Shown here one piece after another: positions 1 through 11,340 of a stretch of DNA of 64,000 nt. The notes beneath the pieces are model-generated. The model was not told the DNA's origin and searched no databases. It saw nothing but the letters and a program-made list of their open reading frames with translations. Position 1 is the first letter of the stretch, and every line of letters starts with the position of its first letter. Made by a program: the position numbers and the translations under genes. The stretch is from Zygaena filipendulae (taxonomy: Eukaryota > Arthropoda > Insecta > Lepidoptera > Zygaenidae). The DNA lies in assembly GCA_907165275.2 (NCBI GenBank), contig OU015664.1, forward strand, positions 9,262,001 through 9,326,000. The letters run 5' to 3'.

Positions 1-46
1 GATTTAAAGTAAACTTTAATAAATAGTAATAGACTAATAGGTAATT

Positions 47-178
47 GCAAGACTTGCAAGACTCTTGCTGCAAGACCAAGACCAAGACCAAGACTGGGAG
101 CGCAAGACCAAGACCAGGTGTATTGGCGCAAGACCAAGACCAAGACTGGCTAAGTCTCGTCTTGTTCTTGCATTTGGG
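47..178. repeat. Degenerate AAGACC tandem repeat
   Basis: The motif AAGACC (also read CAAGAC) recurs many times between about 47 and 178, with short interruptions. The open frame across it is a by-product of the 6-bp period. No homology to a protein is recognised. Confidence 0.7.
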
Positions 179-875
179 CAACACTAAAATAAATCATGTC
201 TGTTGTATGGCTCCCCTTCAATATTTGTTTTATTTTAATTAAATTATTTATTTTAAAGTTAATATATAACTAAATATTCTGTAAATACTCCAAGCCGTTA
301 TCAATGCCGAGCAAAAACGAGCAAAAAAACCGCGTTTGTTGTATGGGAGCCCCCTTGAATATTTATTTTATTCTGTTTTTTAGCATTTGTTGTTATAGCG
401 GCTACAGAAATACACGATCTGTAAAAATTTCAAGTCTACCTATCCCTGTTCATGAGATACAACCTGGTGACAGACGTACTACGGACGGACGGACAGCGAA
501 GTCAGTAATGAGAGAGAATATATCCGGGAGTAACAGCTGGTCAATGCATACATAATAGGTGTACTTAATCTGCACTGTAGCACTTAAATTATGACGCGCT
601 TATTATATGTGATAGGAGATATTATTTTGAATGATTGTAGCATTATCATAGAGTAAATGAACTGATATACCTACTATATATGTACTATTTTAATACACCA
701 CTTTATGTTTTGTAAGATAAAAATTTTGTATTTATTGTTATTCGAAATTTACCTCCAAATTCAAGATAGGCTGGATTACTTTCCGGTTTGAAGGCGTGGC
801 GCTGTTATCGTATTTGTTATTAGCTAAAACAAAATAATATGTGCATTTTATTTTGATGGAATTATTATAGTAATA

Positions 876-1062
876 CTAGCTGTGCCCCGCGGTATCACCC
901 GCGTGAGTTTCGGAGTTCCCGCCGGGATTCCGGGATGAAAAATAGATAGTTGCCGATTGTCAGACCTACTGAATATGCATATAAAATTTCATGAGAATCG
1001 GTCAAGCCATTTCGGAGGAGTATGGGAACGAACATTGTGACACGAGAATTTTATATATTAGA
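876..1062 (-). mobile_element. Helitron-like short element (TC...hairpin-CTAG)
   Basis: On the minus strand it runs from TCTAATATATAAA to a GC-rich hairpin followed by CACAG-CTAG. It is flanked by A and T, the host dinucleotide used by Helitrons. It is about 187 bp with no coding capacity. Assignment to the lepidopteran Lep1-type non-autonomous Helitrons is inferred from this end structure; an RTE-derived SINE is the alternative. Confidence 0.6.
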
Positions 1063-1104
1063 TTGCACTATCAAAATTGAGTGCATATTATATACAATTT
1101 ATTC

Positions 1105-1372
1105 TTACGTCTTGGTAGAGCGTAACTATTCTACGTCTTGATTCCACACTAAGCATAAAGTATTGTGTCGTGGGAACCAAGCAAACGTGATTTATACCAC
1201 AATTACCTATTACTTACATAATATATATATGTATATTGTATATATTGCACTATAGATGCATAAACAAACCCAGGCTAGAAAGTGGAACCCTGTGTTCATC
1301 ACACAAAGTGCACCCCCACCGGGAATCGAACCCGGGACCTCTTGGTTGATGGGGATGGTCGCGAATAAAATT
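1105..1372 (-). mobile_element. tRNA-derived SINE
   Basis: Read on the minus strand, a tRNA-like head carries a polymerase III B-box (GGTTCGATTCCCGG, near 1324-1337). After it come a conserved body (CACTTTGTGTGATGAACACAG) and a tail containing CACGTTTGCTTGG. The same body and tail recur on the plus strand at about 5735-5998, and the tail alone at 6829-6960 and 39366-39420. It is a dispersed SINE rather than a functional tRNA gene, because no cloverleaf closes. Confidence 0.65.
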
Positions 1373-1623
1373 AATCTAATAAATAGTTTTTATTTGGGTA
1401 GATTTGTGAAAAATATTTGACAAAACTTTTTTCTGTTGAAAACAGACAACGTACAATCTTATGACATGCAGAGCTCAAAAAGGTGTCACTTCAAAAAAAT
1501 ATTGCATCGTCTAATAGGTATTATGCATCTAGAGCACTTGGGATTGTTTCAAAGACGCACGTTATGGGCAAGAAATGTTGCTGGTCATTTAGTGATTAGG
1601 GCCCTGTAGTGTTTTATCTACTA

Positions 1624-1823
1624 CTAGCTGCCTTCCGTGGTTTCACCCGCATTAATTTGGGGTTTCCGTGGGAATTTCGGGATCATAAGTACCCTATGTC
1701 ACTCGGGACTACCGTAGCTTCCTATAAGGGAAAGAATTTTCAAAATCGGTTCAGTGGATCCAGAAAATACCCCCTACGTCAAAAACTCAAGATTCACAAA
1801 CCTCTTTATAATATTGATATAGA
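1624..1823 (-). mobile_element. Helitron-like short element
   Basis: Minus-strand copy that begins TCTATATCAATATTATAAAG and ends in a degenerate CCGTGGTTTCACCCGC hairpin plus CTAG. It is about 200 bp and belongs to the 876-1062 family. Confidence 0.6.
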
Positions 1824-2012
1824 GGCTCTACTTTAAACTAATTTAAATAAGCCTCTAAATAAAAATCTTGCCTTCAATACTAATTAGCAGACTATGTTTG
1901 AAGAGAATTTCAAGTTTCAAGTGTGATCGAAACGCAGTGATTACTCGTTGAGTTTGTGTGAAAAATGACAGGTGTGGAATCGGTGCCAGTGTAACACTCC
2001 GTTTATTTTCAG

Positions 2013-5000
2013 GTATGCGCAGTGACAGGTCACGGTTACACATACGAGCAGACTTACAAAATGTCTGTTACGTTTGCCGCCTCGTTGCGCACGAAATTGA
2101 AACTGCAAAACGACGACGTCGTGGCAATAATTCTGCCGAACATACCCGAGTATCCTTGCACAGCGTACGGTGTCCTGCAGGCGGGCTGTATTGCCACTAT
2201 GATGAATCCCGCCTACACCGCATGTGAGTGTGTAGCTTGGCTCCACTACATTATCGCTGACTGCGGACGATTATGCGCGAGCACGATAGTGTTGAAGGCT
2301 TACTCGGCTGTACTCGCCGATCATCGTCTATGACCGCCTGCGTCCCGTGAATTGTCGGTTTTTGAGCACGCAACAAAGGCAATCGCCTGTGATGGCTTTG
2401 AGGTGTCCCCATTATCGCCGATCACACGATCACACGATCAACGATCATCGGCGATATTGTAGTGCAGGCATAAGACAGGAGGAGAACGTGCAACTTGCCT
2501 TATGACACCGGGCTTAGCAGTCAGGTTCGCTAGTCACTACACCCAATATCGAAATGATCGAGCAATTAACTAAAACTAGTAACAGACGTTCCAACTTGGT
2601 TGGATCCAACCCAATTACCGCCGTCGTGCCAACCGTTCCGACATTGCTACAGACGTACCGACGGTTGGGCATCCAACCGTCATTTGCCTATGCACTGAAG
2701 AAGTGTACGGACGTCATGCCGCCTGCTCTTAAAACTTTCAAACAAAATTGTATAAGCTTGATTTCTCAAGTAATCTTTATTTGTTAAATCCCACAAACAG
2801 GGAAAGTCTTTATATAGTTCTAATAACTTCACAGTTATGTCGCGTTCAGAGTTTTGCTCCATCGTCGTCGCGTCGTACTTATTTATAATAATACTAGCTG
2901 TCCCCCGCGATTTCATCCGCCGTAATTTCGGAGTTCCCACAGGAATTCCGGGAAATAGTAGGTACTCTATGTCCTTCTTTGTACCCGTGACAGTAGTTCA
3001 CAGTGATTAACTGTTCCCCGCATTAGTTCCGGAGTTTCCGCGGGAATTCCGGGATAAAAACTATCCTACCTTTTAAGTTTGACCATATTATAAAAGGTTA
3101 CAAAATTTTATCAAAATTAGTTCAGTAGTTTGGGAGTCCATCGCGGACAAACAGCGTGACACGTGATTTATATATATGTATACACCGGCAGAATTAGCGG
3201 AACATAAAAAGGCAGAGTATAGAAATAATTACGTATATACATATACTTAAAACAAATTATTATCAGGCATGAAGTAATAAACTAATATGCATCTTATAAC
3301 ATCGACTTTAAGAAGTTTTTAGTTAAATTTTATTAAAAGTAATCAAAATTAAAAAAAAAAATCTCTAGTTTGTGAGAACACAGACAATGTTGCAAATAAA
3401 AGTTGAATCACGAAGGGGAAACACACGTTATTAATCGTTCATTTATTTAGTGTTAAAATCACAGTAATCTTTAATTTGCAACATTATTTGTGTGCCCACA
3501 AATTAGAGAAAAAGTGTTTTTTTTTTTATTATTATTTTAAATAAAATTTAATAATTTAATTACAAACTTTTAAAGTGTTAAAAGATGTATATTAATTTAT
3601 TACTTCAAGTCAAATTATTATTTGTTTTAATATATATACGTAATTATTTCTATACTCTGCCTTTTTATGTTCCGCTAATTCTGCTGGTGTGTATATTAAG
3701 TTTGTTTTTAACATCGAAATAATAAGTATTACGTAGTTGTAAGTTGTACGTAGTACTTATCATTTACTTTTTTCCTACTTTTCGTCAGCGCTCGGCGGCG
3801 TTTCGAATGCGACTGAGACACATCGGTTGGATCGTTTGCCTCCACACGTACCAATTTGGTTGGACGGTTGGCCTGTCGGGTGCGTCGGCGAGCCGACCAC
3901 GTCCAACCGGTATTAATAATAATAATGTTGGACCGACTACCCTATACACGTTCCGATTTGGTCGTGATCGGGCGGTTGGATCCAACCAAGTTGGATCGTC
4001 TGTTACTAGTATAACTAATAAATTGTCGTATCGAAATGAAAGTTCGTATGTACATTAAGTACTAGCTGTCCCGCGCGGTTTCACCCGCGATAATTTCGGA
4101 GTTCCCGCCGGAATTGCGGATTACAATATAGCCTAAGTAGCCTAAGTAGTAGGGATAATGTAGCTTTCTAATGGATTAAAGAATTTTTGAAATCGGTCTA
4201 GTAGTTTTTGAGTTAAATCGTAATAAACAAACAAAAAATCAAATCTTTCCTCTTTATAATATTAGTATAGACGTAGTTTGGATGACAATGCAATATTATT
4301 ATGACACGAATCTGATCTGATGATGGAGATAGAAGATGACCTTGAGAACTCTGCAAACGACGCAACCCCATCGAGTTGGTGCTCGATTGATCGGTCTTGA
4401 CAAAATGGTCCTAGATGCTGACTTTTCAGTTCAGGTTACTCTTAAAGCTTGTCTTTTAGTTTTTAACTACCATACTTGACCCTATTCTCTATACATTCAG
4501 ATGAGCTCAAACGCCAGCTGGAGTTGACCGACGTGAAAGCGATAGTCGCAACTAAACTATCGTATGCGAACATCGTGCAAGCGCTGAACGAATTGCAACT
4601 GAAAGTGCCGATCATACTGATCGACAACGAAAACCTGCCCGAGGGCACCATAAAGTTCGCTGAGTTCGCCGAATACTTCACCATAGACACGGACTGTTTG
4701 AAATCTGTGCAAAGGAGTCCGAAAGATATAGCCATACTGCCTTTCTCCAGCGGCACGACCGGTTTCCCGAAGGGCGTGGTGTTGACCCACGAAAGTATGG
4801 TTGCGTTGAACCAAATGATCGCCGATCCGGAAATTGTGGCTATACAGGAGACGACCGGTAAGTTAAACCATCAAAGACAATTTTTAAAACGTAGTTCTTT
4901 ATCGCTCGGGGCTAGGATTTCATGCATGAAAGAAATTTTCCGTCACGGCGTCATAGATATATCTTTATTCGGCATCACAGAAAATAGGTGCGCGCTATTG

Positions 5001-8000
5001 GTTAATGGTTTTTGGAAGGATTATTATTGGTTGCTTATTGGTTTTTACTTTTTCGGAAACTACGAGGCGTAGAAACTTCGTTCTATCCGAGTGTTCCACG
5101 ACACTTTTCATTCTACATATTTTCTTCATTCGTCAGCTCGTCGGCGACTTGTCATGCTTTTTTAAAATATTAGATACTTTTTAATGTTGTTTTTATAGAT
5201 ATTTAAGAAGATAATCGAGTATTTTTCAGCGACCCAACAATCAGTGTTGCCAGCAGTGTTGCCGTTCTATCACATATTCGGCTTCAACATCTTGATGGTG
5301 AATCAGATGCATTTTGGCTGCAAACTGGTCACCATGCCGTATTTCAAGCCCGATCTGTTTCTCCACACGATACAGAACCACAAAGTTGACGTCATGTTTC
5401 TCGTTCCACCGATGGGTAAGTAAATTCCTCTCGAAATTTCGTCCAATACCATTTAAATACATACTGTATGTAAAGTCTAAGTTACATTTTTTATGAATTT
5501 TTTGTGTTAACTTATAATAATCCTGTTCAAGAGATGTCAGGCGGCAGGTCGGTAAAACTTTGACGTCAAATAGATGGCGCGTTACCTATTTTTAAAAGTA
5601 TAAAGGAAGCCAGTAGAAGTCATCAACACCATAATATCAGCCGAAAGCCGCTGAACATAGGCCTCAATTTATACTTATTTAAATATTGATATTCTGTGGC
5701 AAGTGTTTTGGTTAGGCAAAACAGGCTTTTGGGCTTGTATGGAAGGACCGCTACTAAGTAGGTCACCATGCCTACCCGCTAATCGAGAGGTTCCGGTTTC
5801 GATTCCCGGTGGGGGTGGACTTTGTGTGAAGAACACAGAGTTCCACTTTCCAGTCTGGGTGTGTTTATGTATCTATAGTATAATATATATGTATTAATAT
5901 GTAGTATGTATAACACGTTTGCGTGGATTCCACGAGACAAGCTTACTGTTTAATGTGGGATCAAGTAGATCGGTGTGTTGTGAAGTGGATTATTATTATT
6001 AGATACTAGCTGTGCCCCGCGGTTTCACCCGCGGTAAGTTCGGAGTTCCCGCGGGAATTCCGGGATGAAAAGGACCCTATGTCTTTCTCTGTACGTTGTC
6101 AGTGTGCATGCGAAACATGCCAAATCCGTTCAGCTGTTTTTGCGTGATTGAATAATAAACATCCAAACATCCAAACTTTCACATTTATAATATTAGTAGG
6201 ATTATTATTTTTATTATCTAACACTTCTAGTAGTAAATACGTGTTTTATAATTTTATTCCAGTAATGTTTCTCGGCAAGCACCCAGCCGTCACCGCCGAG
6301 CACGTGCAGTCGCTGCGCGGCATAGTGTGCGGCGCCGCGCCCATCTCGCGGCAGGACGCCGAGGCGGTCGTCCACAAGAATGTGAGTTGGGAGGTTGCGC
6401 ACGCGCAGCGGTAACCAGCCCTTATGGCCAAGCTTTTTTGTTTGTTTTATTTCTATTTAATCGGAATATTTACTGCCATAAAAATACAATGAAATTTAAC
6501 TGTCAAAACAAAAAAATCGGTCGCAGATCTTCACACATGGGTAGTGGAATTACAACATAATCAATGGGGATGTTGACGACATTTGAAAATCAAAATTCTA
6601 ATTTCTTAGTCCGTCAGTTAGAAAATAAAAAAATAATGGACACGTATTTTTTGCTTTCTCAAATAAATGAAAATATACAGAGATAAAGCGCATTAAAGTT
6701 TAGGGTGGGAGCTCGTGACGTCACTAACCGCTATAAGCCCCATACAAACTGCACCGGTTAGTGACGTCACGCGAAATTTCAACTCAATGTATCGCCATTA
6801 TTTGTATTATATAATTGTTGTAATAAAATGTGGTATATACCACGTTTGCTTGGTTTCCACCACACAAGCTCATAGCTAGTGTGGGATCAAGTAGTCTGTG
6901 TGTTGTGAAGTGGATTATTACTGTTATAAATTGTGTGTTACTATTATTATTATTTTTTTTTTTTTTCAGAAAAACATTGTGTTCCGTCAAGGCTACGGCC
7001 TAACGGAGACGAACGGTTCGTTCAGCGTCGGCAAAAACACTGACAGCAACTACGCGTCCGTGGGACACACCTTCCCCAACTGTCAAGTGAAGATCGCTGA
7101 CCTGACGACCAATGAGGCTCTGGGCCCAGGACAGGTGAGGAAACTGACTCCACACAAGCGAACCGACACCAAAGAATACAGAATATATAGCACCAGATGT
7201 CCCCCGTAGCTTCAACCGCGGTCATTTCGGAGTTCCCGCGGGAATCCTAGGATAAAATATAGATATAAACCTTCATGAATCACTTTATTGGTGAAAACCG
7301 CATGAAAATCCGTTTCGTAATTTTAAATATCTATGCATATATAGGGACAGACAGACAACGGGAAGCGACTTTGTTTTATACTATGTAGTGAAGCCACACT
7401 CTCCGCCTCCTACGCCTCATACCAAGGAAAGACAGTATTCATATTATACAACGTGTTAATGAATTAACCAAAAACCTGATATATCCCATTAAAGAAAATA
7501 AACAATAATGTGACTAAAATATTAATTTTGTCGAAAAAATTTATACATTATTTTGGAGGTGACCTATCTACGAAATTTCAAGCGCTACGCCCGCACCAAC
7601 GGGTCAATGACCGATTCGTTTTTTTTTGCTACGCGTGGCGTACGCGCCAAATATTGTGCTATAAATCATTTAGACATGGGCTAGTAAAAATGAAAAAATA
7701 TAACCCATATTAAAACATGGCGCGATCGATTCAGAAGTCGATTTTGGGCAAACTACTTTTTAGTTTTCAATTAATTCGTTAATACGTTGTATATGAACAC
7801 TTCTCTATAGTGAATATGCTATCTAAATATCAAACAATCGGTTACAGAGCTCTCATGGCCATCTTCCGGTCCCATCATTAGATTAAATTATATAATATAC
7901 ATAGTACATACAAAGTTTCATTTCGATACTACAGTTATAATGGAAGTAGTTTTAAATTGACTTCTAATGGCTCCACTACATTATCGCCGAATACAGACGA

Positions 8001-9231
8001 TTATGCGCAATCACGATAGTGTAGAGGGCATACTCGGCTGTGCTCGCCGATCATCGTCTATGATCGCCTGCGACCCGTGAATTGTCGGTTTTTGGGCACG
8101 CATCAAAGGGAATCGCCTGTGATCGCGTTGAGGTGTCCACATTATCGCCGATCACACGATCACACGATCAACGATCATCGGCGATAATGTAGTGCAGGCA
8201 TTCGATTTTATTACATGGTTACAAGTGAAGCTAAAGCGTATTAATAATACAGGAAGGTGAGATATGGTTCCGTGGGCCGAGTCTCATGTCCGGTTATTAC
8301 AAGAACGAAAAAGCGACGAAAGAGGTCATGACCGATGACGGTTGGTACAAAACCGGTGACATCGGCAAATATGACGACGACAAATACTTGTACATAACAG
8401 ACCGACTTAAGGAGTTGATTAAGGTATGTGTAGATTGATTATAGCTGGCATTGCGTGTTTAGTTAGTTTAAAAATCCCTCGGAGACTCTACCTACCTACT
8501 TATAGACTAAATCATAATCCTATCATAAAGTAGGTTTAAGGTTCGCTGCGGTCTCACCCGCGTGAATTTCTAAATTCCCTCTATAACTTTTTCCGGGATA
8601 AATACCCTGTTTTTCCTGAACCAAAATTTCATGAAAACCTGTCTAGTCCATAAGATTATGAAAATAACCGTCTGAGACTTTAGAATGTAGGTAATTATCT
8701 TTGTATTACTGTCGGAAGCTTCGACTTTATTCAACAGCTATAGCTGATCCCCGCGGTCTCACCCGCGCTAATTTCGGAGTTCCCGCTTATGTACCCGTGA
8801 CAACGTGTATGCATAATTTCATGATGATCAGCTGAGCCGTTAAGGCGTGAAAACGTAACAACAAATATATTCAATAATAGTTTTAATATAATAAATGAAT
8901 TATGATAATATAACTTACATATTTCTTCTTATATTCACAGGTCAAAGGTTTCCAAGTGCCCCCGGCGGAACTGGAAGCCTTAATTCGAACACATCCTAAA
9001 GTGCAAAGTTGCGCTGTCCTGGGAATCCCCGACCCAATAACGGGGGAAGCCCCCAAAGCTTTCCTAGTGCCGCAGCCGGGGCAAACCATAGACGTCCAGG
9101 AAATAAAAGATTACGTCAACAGCAAAGTGTCGTCGTTCAAAAGGTTAAAGGAGGTCCAGATAGTTGATTCTATACCAATCAGTCCCGCCGGTAAGATATC
9201 CAAGAGGCAATTGAAGGAAAAATATTGCTAA
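2013..9231 (+). CDS. Gene A: 4CL/luciferase-like acyl-CoA synthetase (5' partial)
   Basis: Adenylate-forming (ANL) enzyme expected to convert a carboxylic acid with ATP to acyl-AMP and then to acyl-CoA. Exons, each with AG/GT borders: 2013-2223, 4501-4857, 5230-5415, 6263-6381, 6970-7134, 8253-8423, 8941-9231 (TAA). They join in frame to 499 residues; the usual first ~70 codons (exon 1) are not in the window. Visible motifs, in order: P-loop [10 protein letters not shown] (exon 3), LPFYHIFG (exon 4, site of the luciferase active-site histidine), [10 protein letters not shown] (exon 6), WYKTGD and DRLKELIK (exon 7), hinge [11 protein letters not shown] and catalytic-lysine motif AGKISKRQL (exon 8). 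The C-terminus is KEKYC, so no SKL peroxisomal signal. Third codon positions are clearly more GC-rich than in genes C and D. It is the leftmost of four tandem paralogs. Family certain, substrate unknown. Confidence 0.88.
2238..2470 (+). mobile_element. 231-bp inverted-repeat MITE, copy 1
   Basis: Starts GGCTCCACTACATTATCGC and ends GCGATATTGTAGTGCAGGCA, which form terminal inverted repeats. The interior has repeated GATCACACGATC. A second copy in the same orientation lies at 7969-8200. This copy begins 14 bp after the gene A exon 2 donor. Confidence 0.7.
2894..3180 (-). mobile_element. Helitron-like element(s), two fragments
   Basis: Two head-to-tail hairpin cores (CCCCCGCGATTTCATCCGC and CCCCGCATTAGTTCCGG), each followed by the GTTCC/GGAATTCCGGGA block, lie within the larger 2575-4015 element. 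The left one starts with the CTAG end at 2894. Confidence 0.5.
3182..3694. mobile_element. Foldback element, ~256-bp arms
   Basis: The segment starting ACACCGGCAGAATTAGCGG (3182) returns as its reverse complement ending at about 3694. The outer ~58 bp match with one mismatch and the inner arms are more diverged. The two halves meet near 3438 with no spacer gene. It is a non-coding foldback inside the 1.4-kb element. Confidence 0.7.
4062..4271 (-). mobile_element. Helitron-like short element
   Basis: The minus strand begins TCTATACTAATATTATAAAG and ends with a CCGCGCGGTTTCACCCGCG hairpin plus CTAG. The flanking bases are A and T. It lies in gene A intron 2. Confidence 0.62.
5735..5998 (+). 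mobile_element. tRNA-derived SINE
   Basis: It has a B-box-like GGTTTCGATTCCCGG near 5790-5804. The body CTTTGTGTGAAGAACACAG and the tail CACGTTTGCGTGG...GTGGGATCAAGTAG are shared with the copies at 1105-1372 and 6829-6960. It ends in ATT repeats and lies in gene A intron 4. Confidence 0.65.
6006..6201 (-). mobile_element. Helitron-like short element
   Basis: A clean copy: the minus strand begins TCCTACTAATATTATAAATG and ends in a CCCGCGGTTTCACCCGCGG hairpin plus CTAG, flanked by A and T. It directly follows the SINE at 5735-5998. Confidence 0.68.
6564..6800 (+). mobile_element. CRE-bearing MITE, partial copy
   Basis: The left end (ATGGGGATGTTGACGACATTTGAAA) and the hairpin with two TGACGTCA palindromes (6717-6726 and 6762-6771) are present. 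The right end is missing. Family members are at 10404-10732, 10880-11205, 25268-25604, 25935-26263 and 48443-48755. Confidence 0.65.
6829..6960 (+). mobile_element. SINE tail fragment
   Basis: It carries the 3' half of the tRNA-SINE family (CACGTTTGCTTGG and GTGTGGGATCAAGTAG), followed by ATT repeats. Those repeats run directly into the polypyrimidine tract of gene A exon 6. Confidence 0.55.
7447..7793 (+). mobile_element. ~350-bp inverted-repeat MITE, copy 1
   Basis: Terminal inverted repeats are TACAACGTGTTAATGAATTA and TAATTCGTTAATACGTTGTA. The interior contains GGAGGTGACCTATCTACGAA and GGCGTACGCGCCAAATATTG. The second copy, at 14019-14364, matches throughout. It is non-coding and lies in gene A intron 6. 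Confidence 0.7.
7969..8200 (+). mobile_element. 231-bp inverted-repeat MITE, copy 2
   Basis: Nearly the same sequence as 2238-2470, from GGCTCCACTACATTATCGCC to GCGATAATGTAGTGCAGGCA. It ends about 50 bp before gene A exon 7. Confidence 0.7.
8742..8878 (-). mobile_element. Helitron-like fragment, degenerate
   Basis: The CCCCGCGGTCTCACCCGCGC hairpin core and GGAGTTCCCGC block are present, with diverged ends. A similar relic lies at about 8540-8700, and another at about 7193-7388. Confidence 0.45.
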
Positions 9232-10056
9232 CGAGTATTTTTATACAGCGGTGAAAATGCAGCCATCCGCTATAAAAAGTCACATCTTCTACTATGGATA
9301 CTAAAATATGCTCAATTCTAATTTTTGATGGTAATCAAGTAGCATTTAAGAAATTCCGAAATCGACCATTTTGGTGGTTTTCAAACACGGTCTACCTATA
9401 TTTAGGATTTTTAAATGATAGTTGTAATCGATGGCAGTGCCGGTTACTTTTCATTCAAATTTTTGTATTTAAATTGATATTTTCTCACACTACGGCCGAT
9501 TTTATTCCCAACAGTTTCACTCGGGAATTCCTTATGCCTACCTACATAGAAAATGTCCTGCGTGTACTTTTGTGCCAAACATCGCAATTCTTTAGTCCCA
9601 TTACGCGTGATTGGGTGACAAACATCCAAACATCTTGACAAAGACATTTTAAATATTAGTATAGTAGGATAGCTTGTAAATAAAACACTACTATTATGCC
9701 AATACTAAAACATTGTATGCAGGATAATTTTATATATTTTTTGTATTGTTACGTAATATCGAGGAAAATAGTACTTAATATTATATTTTATTGTTTGTAA
9801 TTAATATAATAAAGTAGATAGGTGTAATAAATAAAAGGCAGCTGCAATTTAATAGTACAACAATTAAAATTCGCGTCAAATGTAACCACGACACTGCCCC
9901 ATTATATACAGAAGTGATACTATGTCGAGTCACCCGCTATAAAAAAAAAAACACTATTTTACTATCTTCTAAGGTAGGTACCTAACCTACTTCATTTAAA
10001 AAGTAATCTGTAATAGAATGCTTCATTTAAACTTCATATTAAAGGGGTTAAATCCT

Positions 10057-10275
10057 ACCAATATTAGATATAAACGCGAAAGTTTGTAAGAATGTATGGA
10101 TGGATGGATGGATGGATGTTTGTTACTCTTTCACGCAAAAACTACTGGATGGATTTAAATGAAACTTTACAATAATATAGCTTATACATCAGATTAACAC
10201 ATAGGGTACTTTTTATCCCGGAATTCCCGCGGAAACTTTGAAATTAACGCGGGTGAAACCGCGGGGCACAGCTAG
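10057..10275 (+). mobile_element. Helitron-like short element with GGAT microsatellite
   Basis: A plus-strand copy that begins near ATATTAGATATAAACGCG and ends with the GCGGGTGAAACCGC hairpin plus CACAG-CTAG at 10272-10275. An ATGG/GGAT run of about 5 units (10096-10118) lies just inside the left end. Confidence 0.6.
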
Positions 10276-10403
10276 TAAATAATAATAGTGCCCGTAAACG
10301 GTCGTTTTTGGTGGTTTTCAATTTGAAAATTGTAATCATACTTTAGTATTGCAACATGATAAAGGTAAAAAAGTTTATTAAAAAATCGTCATAGGTGCAG
10401 AAT

Positions 10404-10732
10404 AATAGGCTAGTTTCCTGGGTAAAAAAATCAAAATTCTATTTAGTCCGTCAGTTAGACAATAAAAAAATAAAATACACGTATTTTTTGCTTTTTTAAA
10501 ATAATGGAAATATGCATAGATAAAGCGCATTAAAGTTTTGGGTGGGGGACTCGTGATGTCACAGCTCGCTATAACGTGCGAACAAACTGTAGCGAAGCGT
10601 GACGTCATGTGAAATTTCGACTTGATATATCTCCGTTATTTTTTGGTTACATAAAAAAAAAAATACGTGTCCAATATTTTTTAATAATCTACAAAACGGA
10701 CTAAAAAAGAAAATTTAGGAAACTAGCCTATT
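10404..10732 (+). mobile_element. CRE-bearing MITE, full-length variant
   Basis: Perfect terminal inverted repeats AATAGGCTAGTTTCCT (10404) and AGGAAACTAGCCTATT (10732) bracket the family body. The body is AGTCCGTCAGTTAG, ACACGTATTTTTTG, a hairpin with TGATGTCA/TGACGTCA, and ACGGACTAAAAA. The ends differ from the 25268-25604 copy although the interior is shared. Confidence 0.7.
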
Positions 10733-10879
10733 GTCAAATATGTATCCGGCTTTATCTACATGTAATTTTTTAAACTTAATTATATTAGAAGATGTATTTT
10801 CTTATAACACGTGGCTTTAGTTTCATTCCTGTAGTGTAATGCCTCTTTAATATTTTTCACTGTCTTTATTCTAACGAAT

Positions 10880-11205
10880 GGGCAAGATGGCTAATTAAAC
10901 TTTTAGTCCGTCTTGTAGATTAATAAAATATATTGAACACGTATTTTTCCTTTTTGTAGGTAATCAAAAAATTACGTCGGTACATTGAGAGTTGAAATCC
11001 CGTGTGACGTCACGCCTAGGTACACTAAAACTTAGCTATGACATCACGAGCCCCCCACTCCTAAACTTGAATGCGTTTTATCTCAGTATTTTTTTATTTG
11101 AAAGAGCAAAAAATACGTGTTCATTATTTTTCTACTATCTAACCGACGGAGTACGGACTAAATAGAATTTCAATTTTTATACCTGTTTCCTCATGGTCAT
11201 ACTAG
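10880..11205 (-). mobile_element. CRE-bearing MITE, inverted copy
   Basis: The same body in opposite orientation: AGTCCGTCTTGTAG, then GTGTGACGTCACGCC, TGACATCACGAG and ACGGACTAAATAGAA. The ends are diverged. Confidence 0.6.
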
Positions 11206-11340
11206 TTAAGTGAGAGATGCGAGACAGCAAATAATACTCGTTTATAAAATATGCAGGGTTATTTTTATACACATTATATACGTAAATAGACTAAATTATA
11301 TTTAATCGAGTTATCCGTTTAATGAAAATATTATAACTAA

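Larger units (their letters stand above)
1..2012. other. Non-coding flank / presumed intron 1 of gene A
   Basis: No exon could be supported here. The stretch begins with a purine-rich tandem tract and a duplicated segment sharing GTTGTATGG (about 186-240 and 331-381). It also holds two hairpin-CTAG elements (876-1062, 1624-1823) and a reverse-oriented tRNA-type SINE (about 1105-1372). Gene A exon 2 starts at 2013 after an acceptor in the same phase as the paralogs' exon 2. This stretch is therefore most simply the 3' part of a long intron 1, with exon 1 to the left of the window. Confidence 0.55.
2575..4015. mobile_element. 1.4-kb inverted-repeat element with nested insertions
   Basis: Inverted ends of about 37 bp (AACAGACG...CTTGGTTGGATCCAACC at left, its reverse complement at right) lie at 2575-2612 and 3974-4015. 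Each is bordered by ACTAGT, a possible target duplication that is itself palindromic. The interior is mostly later insertions: hairpin-CTAG fragments (2894-3180) and a 0.5-kb foldback (3182-3694). No transposase is present. It sits in gene A intron 2. Confidence 0.6.

Noticed and set aside
304..555. Open frame of 83 codons near the left edge
   Set aside because: The nucleotide sequence is a dispersed repeat (GTTGTATGGGAGCC... and GACAGACG...GGACGGACAGCGAAGTC, typical of moth LINE/SINE tails). No protein motif is seen.
5750..5830. Possible tRNA gene (B-box GGTTTCGATTCCCGG)
   Set aside because: The A-box is poor, no cloverleaf can be drawn, and the flanks match other SINE copies. Called a tRNA-derived SINE.
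2013..9231. Gene A as a pseudogene because exon 1 is missing
   Set aside because: All seven visible exons splice in frame with intact motifs. Gene B shows that intron 1 can exceed 10 kb, so exon 1 probably lies left of the window.
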